A stretch of DNA of 64,000 nt from Polaromonas sp. (GTDB taxonomy: Bacteria; Pseudomonadota; Gammaproteobacteria; Burkholderiales; Burkholderiaceae_C): NCBI RefSeq assembly GCF_012927455.1, contig NZ_JABBPE010000016.1, positions 248,001-312,000 on the forward strand, given 5' to 3'. How positions within the stretch are numbered: position 1 is the stretch's first letter; the number at the start of each line of letters is the position of its first letter. The translations under genes and the position numbers were made by a program. Positions 18,710 through 28,048 of the stretch are shown here, one piece after another. Under the pieces are notes generated by a model. The model ran no database searches and had not been told where the DNA came from. It was given only the letters and a program-made list of their open reading frames with translations.

Positions 18710-19184
18710 GCATATTCCTTGTGTAAAAGATTTGCCAAAACCAAAGATCGCCTGGGATTTCCTTGATCTACTGATACGACGATTGGGAAGACACGCAATC
18801 GACACCTTGCGCAAACTTTTTCCAGTTTTTTTTGGGCTATGTGTTCTTGAGCCCATCGCTAGCGCGGGCTAGTTCAAGAAAATATTTATTAATCAACGTA
18901 CTGATTGAGCGGGACGCGGTCTGTCCGGTAAACCACATAACCGCGAATATCTAAAAGCGTCTATGAGCTGTCTTTTGTCGCCGTAACATCCCCGAATATT
19001 TGTCACGACCTGTTGCAGTGAAAGCCATGAATTTCTGCCTCTCGATCTGGAAGCTTGTGACAAATGGGCTATGCGGCCTGCAGGGTCTGGGGTATGCGAT
19101 CTGGCAGTGAACTAAAAAAGTCGTCGCGCGCTCGTTGCAATAAAGCGCATTTGTGCACACCGTCTATTTAAGCCCACTCGTGCC
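18710..19184. other. Gene-poor intergenic stretch
   Basis: No convincing gene. It holds an imperfect inverted repeat TTCTTGAGCCC...GGGCTAGTTCAAGAA at about 18842-18880. The rest is moderately AT-rich and presumably carries the promoter of the - strand VOC gene. Confidence 0.5.
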
Positions 19185-19480
19185 GCATATCTACCGTCCG
19201 CCGACATGGCCCGGGCCAGCGTGCGCGCGATCGGCACCCGTTACCTGCGTTTTGCGATGCAGGAAACCGGGCTCTTTCGTACGGCTTTCGGGCCTTCAGA
19301 CAAGCTGATTCAGGCGACGTCTGAACTGCCGACGGCCGGCCGCAGCGGCCTGAACCCGATCGAGCTGCTGGGTACTGCGCTCGACGAGCTGGTAGCCGAC
19401 GGCGTGATGCCGCACGAACACCGGCCCGGTGCAGAGTTTCCGGCCTGGTCGGCCGTGCATGGGCTCGCGATGCTGCAGCC
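19185..19480 (+). pseudogene. TetR-family regulator fragment (C-terminal WHG-type domain only)
   Basis: The frame ADMARASVRAIGTRYLRFAMQETGLFRTAFGPSD... GLNPIELLGTALDELVADGVM ... GAEFPAWSAVHGLAML resembles the C-terminal ligand domain of TetR proteins with the WHG domain. No helix-turn-helix is encoded upstream, and after HGLAML the sequence ceases to look like the family. Reads as a relic truncated at both ends. Confidence 0.6.
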
Positions 19481-19620
19481 TGCGCAGCTGGAGTTGAATG
19501 GGGCCGCCTTGCCACCATTCCCACTCCGATATCCTGCTCCAGTTTTTGGTCCCATCGAAAGCCAGCCGTTACAACACAACCTCATTTAGCTATGATTTTA
19601 GGAGAAAATTCCCGAAAAGC

Positions 19621-20703
19621 TCAATCTGCGGGCCGCTCTTCGCGCCCATCGGGGTGCCGGGCAAAGCGCGCCGGATCCCGCCCGTGCACCGGCGCATCAT
19701 CTAGCCAGGGCCAGCCGCCGAAGCGGGTGCGTTGGTAGTCGGCCAGCGTCTGCGCAATCTCGGATTGCGTGTTCATCACAAACGGGCCGTATTGCACCAC
19801 CGGCTCGCCAATCGGCCGGCCCTGCAGCAACAAAAACTCCGCCACCGTGTCGCCATTGAGCAGCGCCGCGGGCGTATCAGCGCGCAGTTCGATGGCGGCC
19901 GGCCCGCTCACCAACTGGCCGCCAATCGATACGGCCCCGCCCTTGAAAAAATACAGCATGCGCCGCGTGCCCTGCTGCGCGGCGGCAGGCAAGGTCCAGC
20001 TGGCGCCGGGTGTCATGCGAATAGTGCAAATCGCCACATCGGCTTCGGCCTGCGCGGCCCAGGAGTCGGGCGGCGGCGCCAGCGCGTCGGCCAGCCCCGC
20101 CCGCTCAAAAGCATCGCCAAGCCGGCCGGCGATCACGGCAATTTCTGTGCTGCGTCCCGCTGCGTCAATCGCCAGTGGGCGCGCTATGTCTTGCGACCAG
20201 AACATGGTGAAGTGCGGCGCCGCCATCTTGTTGTGCGCCGGCAGGTTCAGCCAGATCTGGAACAGCTCCAGCGGATTGGGCGCGCCTTGGTCCAGCAAGG
20301 GAAACATTTCTGAATGCACCACGCCTTGCCCGGCCGTCAGCCACTGCACATCACCGCACCCAAAACGCGCCTGCGCGCCCAGCGAGTCGGCATGATCGAT
20401 CAGTCCCTTGCGCACGATGGTCACCGTCTCGAAGCCGCGGTGCGGGTGCGCCGGAAAACCCGGCACCGTGCTGCCGTGGTACATGCTCCAGCCGTCCTGG
20501 CGGCCGAAGTCCTGGCCGATGTCACGGCCGGCCAGCGACGCCGCCGGCCCCATTTGCGCGTTACCGCGCGGGTAAGCGTCGTCGTGGTAAGCGCAGAACA
20601 GAAACGGGTCCAGCGTCACCCACGGAAAACCCAGGGGCTTGATCTGGACGATCGGACTGGCAGCGTTGGTGTCGCTGATGGTGCTTGGGGAGCTGGAGGG
20701 CAT
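19621..20703 (-). CDS. Pirin family protein
   Basis: A 360-residue bicupin of the pirin family. The metal site lies in FPAHPHRGFETVTIV together with GQGVVHSEMF, and the second cupin contains MLYFFKGGAVSIGG. Some bacterial pirins have quercetinase-type or regulatory activity, but none can be assigned here. A GAAGG lies before the ATG. It is separate from the 3' end of the alcohol dehydrogenase gene by about 58 bp. Confidence 0.9.
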   Translation of the reverse strand: MPSSSPSTISDTNAASPIVQIKPLGFPWVTLDPFLFCAYHDDAYPRGNAQMGPAASLAGRDIGQDFGRQDGWSMYHGSTVPGFPAHPHRGFETVTIVRKGLIDHADSLGAQARFGCGDVQWLTAGQGVVHSEMFPLLDQGAPNPLELFQIWLNLPAHNKMAAPHFTMFWSQDIARPLAIDAAGRSTEIAVIAGRLGDAFERAGLADALAPPPDSWAAQAEADVAICTIRMTPGASWTLPAAAQQGTRRMLYFFKGGAVSIGGQLVSGPAAIELRADTPAALLNGDTVAEFLLLQGRPIGEPVVQYGPFVMNTQSEIAQTLADYQRTRFGGWPWLDDAPVHGRDPARFARHPDGREERPAD

Positions 20704-20761
20704 GAAGGTGCCTTCAAAAAAATAAAAGTAAGAGTGCTGCCCCTGCTTTCATGAGCCTGCA

Positions 20762-21820
20762 TCAAGTACCCGTCTTCAGCGAAGCCATGTCGATGACAAA
20801 GCGGTACTTCACATCGCTTTTAAGCATGCGCTCGTAGGCCGTGTTGACATCCTGGATGTTGATCAGCTCGATGTCGGACGTGATGCCGTGCTCGGCGCAG
20901 AAGTCCAGCATCTCCTGGGTTTCTTGAATTCCGCCAATCAGCGAGCCGGCCAGATGGCGGCGCTTGAAGATCAGGTTGAACACTTGCGGTGACGGGTGCG
21001 GCGTGGCCGGCGCCCCGACCAGCGTCATGGTGCCCTCGCGCTTGAGCAAAACCAGAAACGCATCCAGATCGTGCGGTGCGGCCACCGTGTTCAAGATGAA
21101 GTCAAAGCTGTTTTGCTGCTGCGCCATTTGCGCTTCATCTTTGGAAATCACCACCTCGTCGGCGCCCAGGCGCAGCGCGTCGTCTTTCTTGTCCGGGGAG
21201 GTGGTGAACAGCACCACATGGGCGCCCATCGCGTGCGCAATCTTCACCCCCATGTGGCCGAGGCCGCCCAGGCCGACGATGCCCACCTTCTGGCCTTTGC
21301 CGACCTTCCAGTGGCGCAGCGGCGAGTAGGTCGTGATGCCGGCGCACAGCAGCGGCGCGGCTGCCGCGGGGTCGAGCCGATCCGAAATGTGCAGCACGAA
21401 CTTTTCATCGACCACGATGTTGTTGGAGTAGCCGCCGTAGGTCATGCCGCCGGTTTCCTTTTCTTCGCCGTTGTAGGTGCCGGTGAAGCCGACCTCGCAG
21501 TACTGCTCCAGTCCCTGGGCGCAGCTGGCGCAGGCCTGGCAGGAATCGACCATGCAGCCGACGCCAGCGATCTGCCCGGCCTTGAACTTGTTGACCTGCG
21601 CGCCGACTTTGGTGACGCGGCCAATGATTTCGTGACCTGGCACGACCGGGTAAACGGTGTTGTGCCATTCGTCGCGCACCGTGTGCAAGTCGGAATGGCA
21701 GACGCCGCAAAAAAGGATTTCGATTTGCACGTCGTGCGGACCGGGCTCGCGCCGCTCAAAGCGGTAGGGGGCCAGAGGGGTTTGCGCTGCGTGCGCGGCG
21801 TATCCGAGGGATGTCAGCAT
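20762..21820 (-). CDS. Zinc-dependent NAD(P)-alcohol dehydrogenase (YahK/cinnamyl-alcohol type)
   Basis: A 352-residue medium-chain dehydrogenase. The catalytic zinc site is CGVCHSDLHTVRDEW with PGHEIIGRV, and the structural zinc cluster is CQACASCAQGLEQYC. The coenzyme motif is GLGGLGHMGVKIAHAMG. Family members reduce aldehydes broadly with NADPH. The ATG at 21820 has an AAAGGAACC ribosome site; a longer frame to 21877 is unsupported. Confidence 0.94.
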   Translation of the reverse strand: MLTSLGYAAHAAQTPLAPYRFERREPGPHDVQIEILFCGVCHSDLHTVRDEWHNTVYPVVPGHEIIGRVTKVGAQVNKFKAGQIAGVGCMVDSCQACASCAQGLEQYCEVGFTGTYNGEEKETGGMTYGGYSNNIVVDEKFVLHISDRLDPAAAAPLLCAGITTYSPLRHWKVGKGQKVGIVGLGGLGHMGVKIAHAMGAHVVLFTTSPDKKDDALRLGADEVVISKDEAQMAQQQNSFDFILNTVAAPHDLDAFLVLLKREGTMTLVGAPATPHPSPQVFNLIFKRRHLAGSLIGGIQETQEMLDFCAEHGITSDIELINIQDVNTAYERMLKSDVKYRFVIDMASLKTGT

Positions 21821-22025
21821 GACGGTTCCTTTTTTGCGGTATGAAGGTGGGAAGGAGCTTGCAGCCAGGCTGCGCACCCGCCTGCTGAAAACATCGGAGT
21901 GTAAAACGACATGGGTTTCCCTGCCCAGTCCGTGGTGATTTCGCCAGCCAAGCGGGGCGCTGGCCGCGCCATCGGCCGCCCATGGCCATCTCTTTATGGA
22001 CGAAAGGCGAATGCAAATCGGCCTC

Positions 22026-22071
22026 TAGGCCAATGAATACGGGCGCAATCAGCTATCTAAATAGTAGCTAC
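22026..22071 (+). repeat. Interspersed Comamonadaceae-type repeat, copy 3
   Basis: Contains TACGGGCGCAATCAGCTATC and TAGTAGCTA; here the hairpin arms are AGCTA/TAGCT. It sits in a 342-bp gap between the alcohol dehydrogenase start and the binding-protein stop; nothing else is recognised in that gap. Confidence 0.82.
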
Positions 22072-22162
22072 ATTCGATCTCGTCGCTTGCTGCCGCGAGA
22101 GCGCAAGTGGCCGCCCTCGCGGCCGGCGGTGTTTACAGGTTTCATCCCGCTGCAACGTGCAC

Positions 22163-23404
22163 TTACAGTTGCTTGCGCCGTATCACAAAGGCACGCTTTT
22201 CATCTTCCTTGTAGGCGTAAGCGCGCTCACCATCGCGCCAGGTGCCAAGCCACAGCATGTTGGCCGAAATCGCATCGTGGTCGCCGGCGCTAAACGGTTT
22301 GTCGTAGGTCGTGACAACGCCGTAATATGGACGCGGCAAATTTTCCATCGATGCCTTCAGCGCGTCTCCTGAAAAGTTGCCCTGGGTGTTGAACATGGCG
22401 CGCAGCAGCAAATGCATCGCATCGTAGGTTTGCGCCGCCGACATCATCGAGCCCACGGGCTGTTCGCGCGACAGCTTGGCGTAGGCCATGATGAAGGCCC
22501 GGTTACGTTCCAGGTAAATGTTGGGCAATGCGGTCTGCACCATGAAGCTGCCTTCAACCGTGCCGGCTGATCCCAAAAAAGCCGACGCATGCGATAGCCC
22601 CCAGGGGCCAAAAAAAGGCGCTTTCCAGCCTATGCTGGCGCGGCTTGCTGCAATCACGCCTTCCTCGGGCCCGACGGTCCAGCCGATCAGCGCGTCTGCG
22701 CCGCTTTCCTTGAGCTGTTTGAGTTCCGCGTCCACCGACTTGACGCCAATCTTGAAGCGCACGACCGTTGGCGCTGCCAGCCCGGCCTTGCTGATCGCCG
22801 CTTGCAGGTCCTTGAGGCCCGCATCGCCATAGCCGGAGCCGTCCACCAGCAGCGCGATGCGCTTGTAGCCGCGCTTGACGATGTCATCGACAAGAAACTG
22901 TGTCTGCAATGCATCGCGGGCGGAGTTGCGGAAGATAAAACTTTCGGCTGCCGGGTATTTGTTCGTGATGGCGGTTCCGGTCGCGCAACTTACCAACAGA
23001 ATGCTTTTGTTCTTCTGAAAAACATCCAGCGCCTTCATGGCCACGCCGGTATTGCAAAAGCCCACCGTGGCAACGACCTTTTCGCGAAGCACCAGTTCCT
23101 CGGCCGCTTTCAGGCCGGTGTCAGGATCGGCCTTGTCATCGCGCAGGACCAACTCAAACGGCCGGCCCAAAAAGCCTCCCACCTGATTGATCTCGTTGAT
23201 GGCGATTTGTGCGCCGACGCGCGCACTGTTGCCCATGTCCGACGAACCGCCGGTAAGCGGGACGATGAGGCCCACGCGGATCGGATTGATGGGAACGATG
23301 GAATTGACGCCGTTGGCCACAGCGGTCGATTGCGCCAGCGCCGCGCTACTGCTGCCCAACCAAGCCAGAGCACCGGCTACGAAAATCCACTTTGCAATGC
23401 GCAT
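22163..23404 (-). CDS. Periplasmic branched-chain-amino-acid-type ABC substrate-binding protein
   Basis: A 413-residue LivJ/LivK-class (type I periplasmic fold) receptor. A Sec signal (MRIAKWIFVAGALAWLG...ALAQ) precedes PIRVGLIVPLTGGSSDMGNSARVGAQIAINEINQVGG, the family opening. No permease or ATPase genes are adjacent, so the rest of the transporter must be elsewhere or the protein acts as an orphan receptor. The ATG at 23404 follows TGGAGTG. Ligand unknown. Confidence 0.88.
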   Translation of the reverse strand: MRIAKWIFVAGALAWLGSSSAALAQSTAVANGVNSIVPINPIRVGLIVPLTGGSSDMGNSARVGAQIAINEINQVGGFLGRPFELVLRDDKADPDTGLKAAEELVLREKVVATVGFCNTGVAMKALDVFQKNKSILLVSCATGTAITNKYPAAESFIFRNSARDALQTQFLVDDIVKRGYKRIALLVDGSGYGDAGLKDLQAAISKAGLAAPTVVRFKIGVKSVDAELKQLKESGADALIGWTVGPEEGVIAASRASIGWKAPFFGPWGLSHASAFLGSAGTVEGSFMVQTALPNIYLERNRAFIMAYAKLSREQPVGSMMSAAQTYDAMHLLLRAMFNTQGNFSGDALKASMENLPRPYYGVVTTYDKPFSAGDHDAISANMLWLGTWRDGERAYAYKEDEKRAFVIRRKQL

Positions 23405-23559
23405 GTTCACTCCAGAACGACCAACTGAAACTATAAGTAACAAGGGTAAGGTTAAAGGGGCACAAGTGCCGCCATCGTAGGGACTTGTACCTATGTTGGG
23501 GATTCACCCATCAGGATTAGCCCGCATGCAAAGCCGCGCCGTGTGGCGCTTGGCGTGCG

Positions 23560-23634
23560 CTAACTTCCTTCAGGCTCCGCGATGCTCATCCACGACACGC
23601 CGAAGCGGTCGGTCACCATGGCGAAGGGTCGCAG
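23560..23634 (-). pseudogene. C-terminal remnant of a VOC protein gene
   Basis: The - strand frame RPFAMVTDRFGVSWMSIAEP ends in a stop and is the typical end of a PhnB-like VOC protein. An in-frame stop lies just upstream and no body of the gene remains. It is a decayed relic next to a complete VOC gene. Confidence 0.6.
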
Positions 23635-23785
23635 CAGCCTTCAAAACACCGGTAAGACTGGATTCGCACGGCTATCTTCTTTGGCCCGTTTTGGTGTGGA
23701 TGGTGGCGGGTACTGTCAGACTCGGTGGCGGGTCTCCCTTTCCGCAGTTCAAGGGAGTCGGTCCCGCATGCTGCCGGCTGCCCGG

Positions 23786-24559
23786 TCAGCGCTTGGCAGC
23801 GAGCAGGGCAAACATCGCGCCCTGCGGGTCCAGGCATTGCAGAATCCATTGGCCCGTCGGTACCTGGTGCGGGCCCGTCAAAACTTTTCCGCCGTTTTGG
23901 GTGACGCGGGCCATGGCGTTGTCGATGGCGTCGACGTTGAAGTAATAAAGCCACATGGCCAGCGGCAGGTCGGGCATTTTTGTCATCATGCCACCGACCG
24001 CGTCGCCTCCCACGGCGAACGTCTGGTAGGTGCCCATGGGGCCCATGTCGATGGCCTCGGCTTGGGTCCAGCCGAACAGGCTTGAATAAAACGCGAACGC
24101 GCTTTCGCCATCGTTCGCGTGCAATTCATGCCAGCCGATATGGCCGGGTGTTGCCGGCGCGGCCTGCACGGGCGGCTGCGCGCTGGCACCCTTGAACAGA
24201 ATAAAGGCGGCACCATGCGGATCGGCCACCACGGAAAAGCGGCCAATGCCCGGAATATCCACCGGCGGGCGGTGCAGCACGCCGCCAGCGGCCTGGACGC
24301 GCGCTGCCGTGGCGTCGACATCGGCCACGCCGATGTAGCCCATCCAGCCCGGCCGCGCGCCCAGGGCACGCGCCTCTTCCGCAATGGGCATCAGCCCGCC
24401 AATCATCGTCGGCCCGACAGAAAACAGCGTGTAGGGGCGATCAGGCATGCCGGAAGCCGTCGCCTCCCAGCCCATCACCTTTTGGTAGAAAGACTCAGCG
24501 GCCTGGGTGTCGCTGGTCATCAGGTCGTACCAGACAAATTTCGAGGGCGTTGCAGACAT
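23786..24559 (-). CDS. Two-domain VOC family protein
   Basis: A 257-residue protein with two fused glyoxalase-fold modules. The first is KFVWYDLMTSDTQAAESFYQKVMGW through FSVVADPHGAAFILFKG; the second is GHIGWHELHANDGESAFAFYSSLFGW through WILQCLDPQGAMFALL. Such two-module proteins resemble CFP-30B/hydroxylase-type VOC members with no settled reaction. Confidence 0.9.
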   Translation of the reverse strand: MSATPSKFVWYDLMTSDTQAAESFYQKVMGWEATASGMPDRPYTLFSVGPTMIGGLMPIAEEARALGARPGWMGYIGVADVDATAARVQAAGGVLHRPPVDIPGIGRFSVVADPHGAAFILFKGASAQPPVQAAPATPGHIGWHELHANDGESAFAFYSSLFGWTQAEAIDMGPMGTYQTFAVGGDAVGGMMTKMPDLPLAMWLYYFNVDAIDNAMARVTQNGGKVLTGPHQVPTGQWILQCLDPQGAMFALLAAKR

Positions 24560-24676
24560 TTCAATGACTCCTTTGGATTTGCAAAATGGCGGTGAGATTT
24601 TTGCGGTGTCAAGAGCGCTGGCGGCGAGCGGGCCGGGTACTCATCGCATCTGTCATTTAGGTGACAAATCGGGCGC

Positions 24677-24724
24677 TAGACCAATAGCTACGGGCGCAAA
24701 CAGCTATTAATTTAGGAGCAATTT
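24677..24724 (+). repeat. Interspersed Comamonadaceae-type repeat, copy 4
   Basis: Contains CTACGGGCGCAAACAGCTAT and ends AGGAGCAATTT. Lies between the two-domain VOC gene and the aldo/keto reductase gene. Confidence 0.85.
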
Positions 24725-24750
24725 AACTGCACATCGAGCGACCTGCCAAC

Positions 24751-25746
24751 TTACCCCAGCACTGACGCCGCATGCTGACGCCAGAACGCCGCGTCGGGCA
24801 CAGTGCCGCGGCCCGCTGCCAGGTTGTCCAGCATGTGTTCGGGCCGGCTGGTGCCTGGGATGGTGCAGGTCACGGCCGGATGGCTAAGCACAAATTTCAA
24901 GAGTATTTGCGCCCAGCTGCTGCAGCCGATCTCAGCGGCCCACGCCGGCAGCGGCTTGCCGCGTTGGCGCCGCAGCAGTCCGCCGCCACCAAAGGGGCGA
25001 TTAATCAGCACCGCCACGCCGCGCTGCTGCGCCAGCGGCAGCAGGCGCTCGGCCGCCGCGGTGTCGTCGAGCGCGTAGTTGATTTGCAGAAAATCCAGCT
25101 TCTCGGCGCGCAGCACCGCTTCGACTTCGGCATAAGCCGATTCGGTGTAGTGGGTGATGCCGACGTAGCGCACGCGCCCCGCCTCTTTCCAGCCGCGCAG
25201 CGTTGCCAGCTGGACGCGCCAGTCAAGCAGGTTGTGCACCTGCAGCAGGTCGATGCGCTGGCTGCGCAGCCGGGCAAAAGACTGCTCCAGCTGAGCCACG
25301 CCGGCGGCGCGCCCGCTGGTCCAGACCTTGGTGGCGATGAAAGCTTTGGCGCGGCTGCCGGCTGCAGCCAGCAGTTCGCCGGTAGTGGTTTCGGCGCGGC
25401 CATACATAGGCGAGCTGTCGAGCACCGAGGCGCCAGCAGCGAACAGCGTTTGCAGCACGCCCGGCAGCTGCGCGTATTCGGCGCTGCCGGGCGCCACATC
25501 AAAGCCGATGTAGGTGCCGCAGCCAATGATGGGCAGCGCTTCGCCGCTGGAGGGAATCGGGCGGGTATGGATGGAAGGCGACAGGGTAGGCGTCATGGGG
25601 GTGGCCGGTTGGGGTTGGGCGGTGCCGGTTTGCGCCAGCGCTTGGCGCCACCACGGTGCAGCGGCCAGCGCCGCGATGGCGCTGGCGGACTGGCTCAGCA
25701 CGCGGCGGCGGCTGGCGGGTGCGGCGTGCTTCAGGGGCATGGGCAT
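24751..25746 (-). CDS. Tat-exported aldo/keto reductase
   Basis: A 331-residue aldo/keto reductase with a twin-arginine signal: SRRRVLSQSASAIAALAAAP at residues ~12-31, followed by an ALAQ cleavage region. The barrel carries the catalytic tetrad: Asp and Tyr in LDSSPMYGRAE, Lys in FIATKVW, and His in LLQVHNL. Tat export suggests folding with its nicotinamide cofactor in the cytosol before transport. Periplasmic AKRs are uncommon, which makes the signal noteworthy. Substrate unknown. Confidence 0.88.
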   Translation of the reverse strand: MPMPLKHAAPASRRRVLSQSASAIAALAAAPWWRQALAQTGTAQPQPATPMTPTLSPSIHTRPIPSSGEALPIIGCGTYIGFDVAPGSAEYAQLPGVLQTLFAAGASVLDSSPMYGRAETTTGELLAAAGSRAKAFIATKVWTSGRAAGVAQLEQSFARLRSQRIDLLQVHNLLDWRVQLATLRGWKEAGRVRYVGITHYTESAYAEVEAVLRAEKLDFLQINYALDDTAAAERLLPLAQQRGVAVLINRPFGGGGLLRRQRGKPLPAWAAEIGCSSWAQILLKFVLSHPAVTCTIPGTSRPEHMLDNLAAGRGTVPDAAFWRQHAASVLG

Positions 25747-25819
25747 GGACGAAATGGGCCGGAAAGGAAAAGCGCAATGGCAATGGTGAAGACTATTAAA
25801 AACGAATGGGAAAACGCCG

Positions 25820-26608
25820 TCAATCCAGCGCCGTCACCTCGACCCGCATCTCGCCCATTTGCAGCGGCTGCGCGCCGTAGTCCGAAATAAAGGCCACATC
25901 GGTCGCGTCGTGGCCGTAGGCCAGCACGATGCGGCCGCCGCGTGGCGAGTCCTGCGTGGCGTCAAAGGTGTACCAGCGCCCGCCCACAAAGGCTTCAAAC
26001 CAGGCGTGCAAATCCATCGGCTTAAGCCCATACAGATAGCCCACCACCATGCGCGCCGGAATCTGCAGGGCGCGGCACAACGCGATGCCGACATGGGCAA
26101 AGTCGCGGCACACGCCGGCGCCGTGCGCCAAGGTCTCCAGCGCATCGGTGCTGGCCGAGCTGACGCCGTATCTGTATTCAAGGTTGTGCTGGATCCACGC
26201 GCGAATTTTTTCCACTTGCGCATAGCCCGGTCGCGCATCGCCCACCAGCGACAGCGCCTGCTCCTGCATCTTGTCCGACGGGCAATAGCGGCTTTGCAGC
26301 AGGTAATGCAGTACGTTGTCGGGCAGCGCGGTCATCGGCGTGTGCGGCGCGTCCGGCGCCACGGCAATCTGCGTTTCCACTTCCATCGTCACCTCGACGG
26401 CGATGCGCATCTGGCCTCGCGGCACGATGAGGCGCTGGCACAGGTTGCCGTAGCTGTCAACGAACTCGGACACCGGCACCCACGGCTGCAGCTCGTAGCG
26501 GTCGCTGATAAGCCACTGTGTCTGGCCGCTGCGCGGGCGCAGCATGGCAATCATCGGGCAGTCCGATGCGGCGGTCAGGCTGAGGGTGCAGGCAGCTTTG
26601 AGCTTCAT
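25820..26608 (-). CDS. Transglutaminase-like cysteine protease family protein
   Basis: A 262-residue protein with an N-terminal beta domain and a transglutaminase-like core. The catalytic triad is visible as Cys in HGAGVCRDFAHV, His in DLHAWFEAFV and Asp in YTFDATQDS. Close relatives are typical of bacteria lacking a clear physiological assignment; some act as amidases or proteases. No signal peptide, so cytosolic. Confidence 0.9.
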   Translation of the reverse strand: MKLKAACTLSLTAASDCPMIAMLRPRSGQTQWLISDRYELQPWVPVSEFVDSYGNLCQRLIVPRGQMRIAVEVTMEVETQIAVAPDAPHTPMTALPDNVLHYLLQSRYCPSDKMQEQALSLVGDARPGYAQVEKIRAWIQHNLEYRYGVSSASTDALETLAHGAGVCRDFAHVGIALCRALQIPARMVVGYLYGLKPMDLHAWFEAFVGGRWYTFDATQDSPRGGRIVLAYGHDATDVAFISDYGAQPLQMGEMRVEVTALD

Positions 26609-26749
26609 GGAATAAGAATGGAAAAAGGACCGGGCAAGGCAGGCAATGGCCGATGGAAATGTCGTCAGAGCTTAGCCGGAAGTCGCTGTTCGCGCCATCA
26701 GCGAGTGGGCCTGGGAACGCGCCCGCGACGTGACGCTGCGACGCGCTCT

Positions 26750-27313
26750 TCAGCGCGGCGGCTTGGCCACAAAGCCTATCGTAAGCCCCCGCGCCGTCAC
26801 CGTGATGCTGCCGGGCTGCAGCCCCATCACATCGGCCAGTGCCAGGTCCTGCGGGCGCAGCGTGTGCAGCACAACTTCCTGCAGCGTCTGCTCGGCCAGC
26901 GTCGGCCCGTAGGCATCGAGCAGTTCGGACGGGCGCGGCGGCAGGTCGGCAAAGCGCAACGAATTGACGCGCAACTGGTGCGCGCGTATTGACTGGTCGC
27001 TGGCTTCGTAGCGCAGCGCAAAATCCAGATCGAAGGCGCCGGTGTAGCTGCGCCGCAGCGCTGGCCCGGCCGCTTGCACCACCATCTCGGTGCCCAGCCG
27101 GTTCTGCTCGGGCAGCAAGCGCAGGTGCGGCGCCTGCACGTTCAGATCGAGCAGCCCGGCCAGCGGATAGCGCCGCGGAAAACGCTGCGCCAGTGCCTGC
27201 TGCATTTGCTCGATCGACACCTTGTAGCTGGGCTGGCTGCCCGCGCCTGCGGCGGCCGAAGCGGCAGCCCCGCCCAACCACAGTGGCAGCGTCAACAAAA
27301 GTCTGCGTTTCAT
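26750..27313 (-). CDS. DUF1439 (YceB-like) exported protein
   Basis: A 187-residue protein with a signal peptide (MKRRLLLTLPLWLGGAAASAAA) and a YceB/DUF1439-type body: YKVSIEQMQQALAQRFPRRYPLAGLLDLNVQAPHLRLLPEQNRLG...LRRSYTGAFDLDFALRYEASDQSIRAHQ. This fold belongs with lipid-binding-like tubular proteins. No lipobox is seen. The ATG at 27313 has AAGGAC upstream and gives the signal peptide at the true N-terminus. Confidence 0.8.
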   Translation of the reverse strand: MKRRLLLTLPLWLGGAAASAAAGAGSQPSYKVSIEQMQQALAQRFPRRYPLAGLLDLNVQAPHLRLLPEQNRLGTEMVVQAAGPALRRSYTGAFDLDFALRYEASDQSIRAHQLRVNSLRFADLPPRPSELLDAYGPTLAEQTLQEVVLHTLRPQDLALADVMGLQPGSITVTARGLTIGFVAKPPR

Positions 27314-27778
27314 GGGTGTCCTTGCGTTCAATTTTTCGATCTTCAATTGTGCGCCCGGCGGCGCTGCGGCGCGCTGCCTACGCATCTATTGACTAGAGCA
27401 ATAAATCGTCGACAAGATGACCTATCCAGGCTAGCGGGTTCAGATCAAAATATGGGCTGCTCAGCCACTGCACCGCATCGCGCTGTAGTGACGGGCCAGG
27501 CTTATGTGCAGCACCCGGCGCCCTTCATCCATGTCCGTGCAGGCTATCCGTCCGGCGACTACCCCGTCCCCTACCTCTTTACCAAAGGGTCGAACGCTTC
27601 CACCACGGCGCGACCCGGTGAAACCGCTGCGACGCCGTCTTGCTGGGTTGCACCGAGATCCGCTGATCATGCACGACAAGAAGCGCCCTTGCCCACACTG
27701 AACTCGACACGGCTGCAGGCGCAGGTGGCGCTGCGGCGGGCTGTGCAAATAGTCCGTTCTGAATAGCAGACCGGCCTG

Positions 27779-27826
27779 TAGCCCAATTTCTACGGGCGCA
27801 AGCAGCTATTTATTTAATAGCAATTA
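27779..27826 (+). repeat. Interspersed Comamonadaceae-type repeat, copy 5
   Basis: Contains CTACGGGCGCAAGCAGCTAT and TTAATAGCA. The GCTATT/AATAGC arms form a perfect hairpin. Confidence 0.88.
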
Positions 27827-27864
27827 ATTCTTCTCTGACCCCGCTGACCGGGGTAACCCCGCGA

Positions 27865-27923
27865 CTAGCTACTTTTTATTTGCTTCGCCAAAAGTAAAGT
27901 AACTCAAAGAAAAGTAACTCGCC
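27865..27923. repeat. TTTTGCTTCGCCAAAAG-type repeat
   Basis: The block CTACTTTTTATTTGCTTCG / CCAAAAGTAAAGTAACTC / AAAGAAAAGTAACTCGCC forms an imperfect hairpin around TGCTTCGCCA. It matches a repeat style I recognise from many proteobacterial intergenic regions. Single copy in this window. Confidence 0.6.
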
Positions 27924-27961
27924 TGGCCGGCCCCGAAACTTAAAAACCGCCAATCTCCAAC

Positions 27962-27996
27962 CGGCTATCGGCTATCGGCTATCGGCTATCGGCTGT
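27962..27996. repeat. Heptanucleotide microsatellite (CGGCTAT)4 plus one imperfect unit
   Basis: Four perfect tandem CGGCTAT units and a fifth CGGCTGT. Intergenic, about 50 bp from the end of the small zinc-ribbon gene. Confidence 0.95.
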
Positions 27997-28048
27997 AAAA
28001 GTCATGGCATTCCAATCGACTGGCTCAGGCAAAAAACCAGCGCGCGAT

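Larger units (their letters stand above)
27314..28048. other. Gene-free stretch with several repeats
   Basis: No gene with support. Long overlapping frames exist on both strands around 27460-27770 but show no family features and look like decayed sequence. Three repeats are listed separately (27779, 27865, 27962). Confidence 0.55.

Noticed and set aside
19310..19585. - strand frame containing AFDGTKNWSRISEWEWWQGG in an alternative phase
   Set aside because: It looked transposase-like, but no inverted repeats or further domain could be found and the frame is short.
27461..27748. 95-codon - strand frame
   Set aside because: Arg/Cys-rich with no family likeness and in a repeat-filled region.
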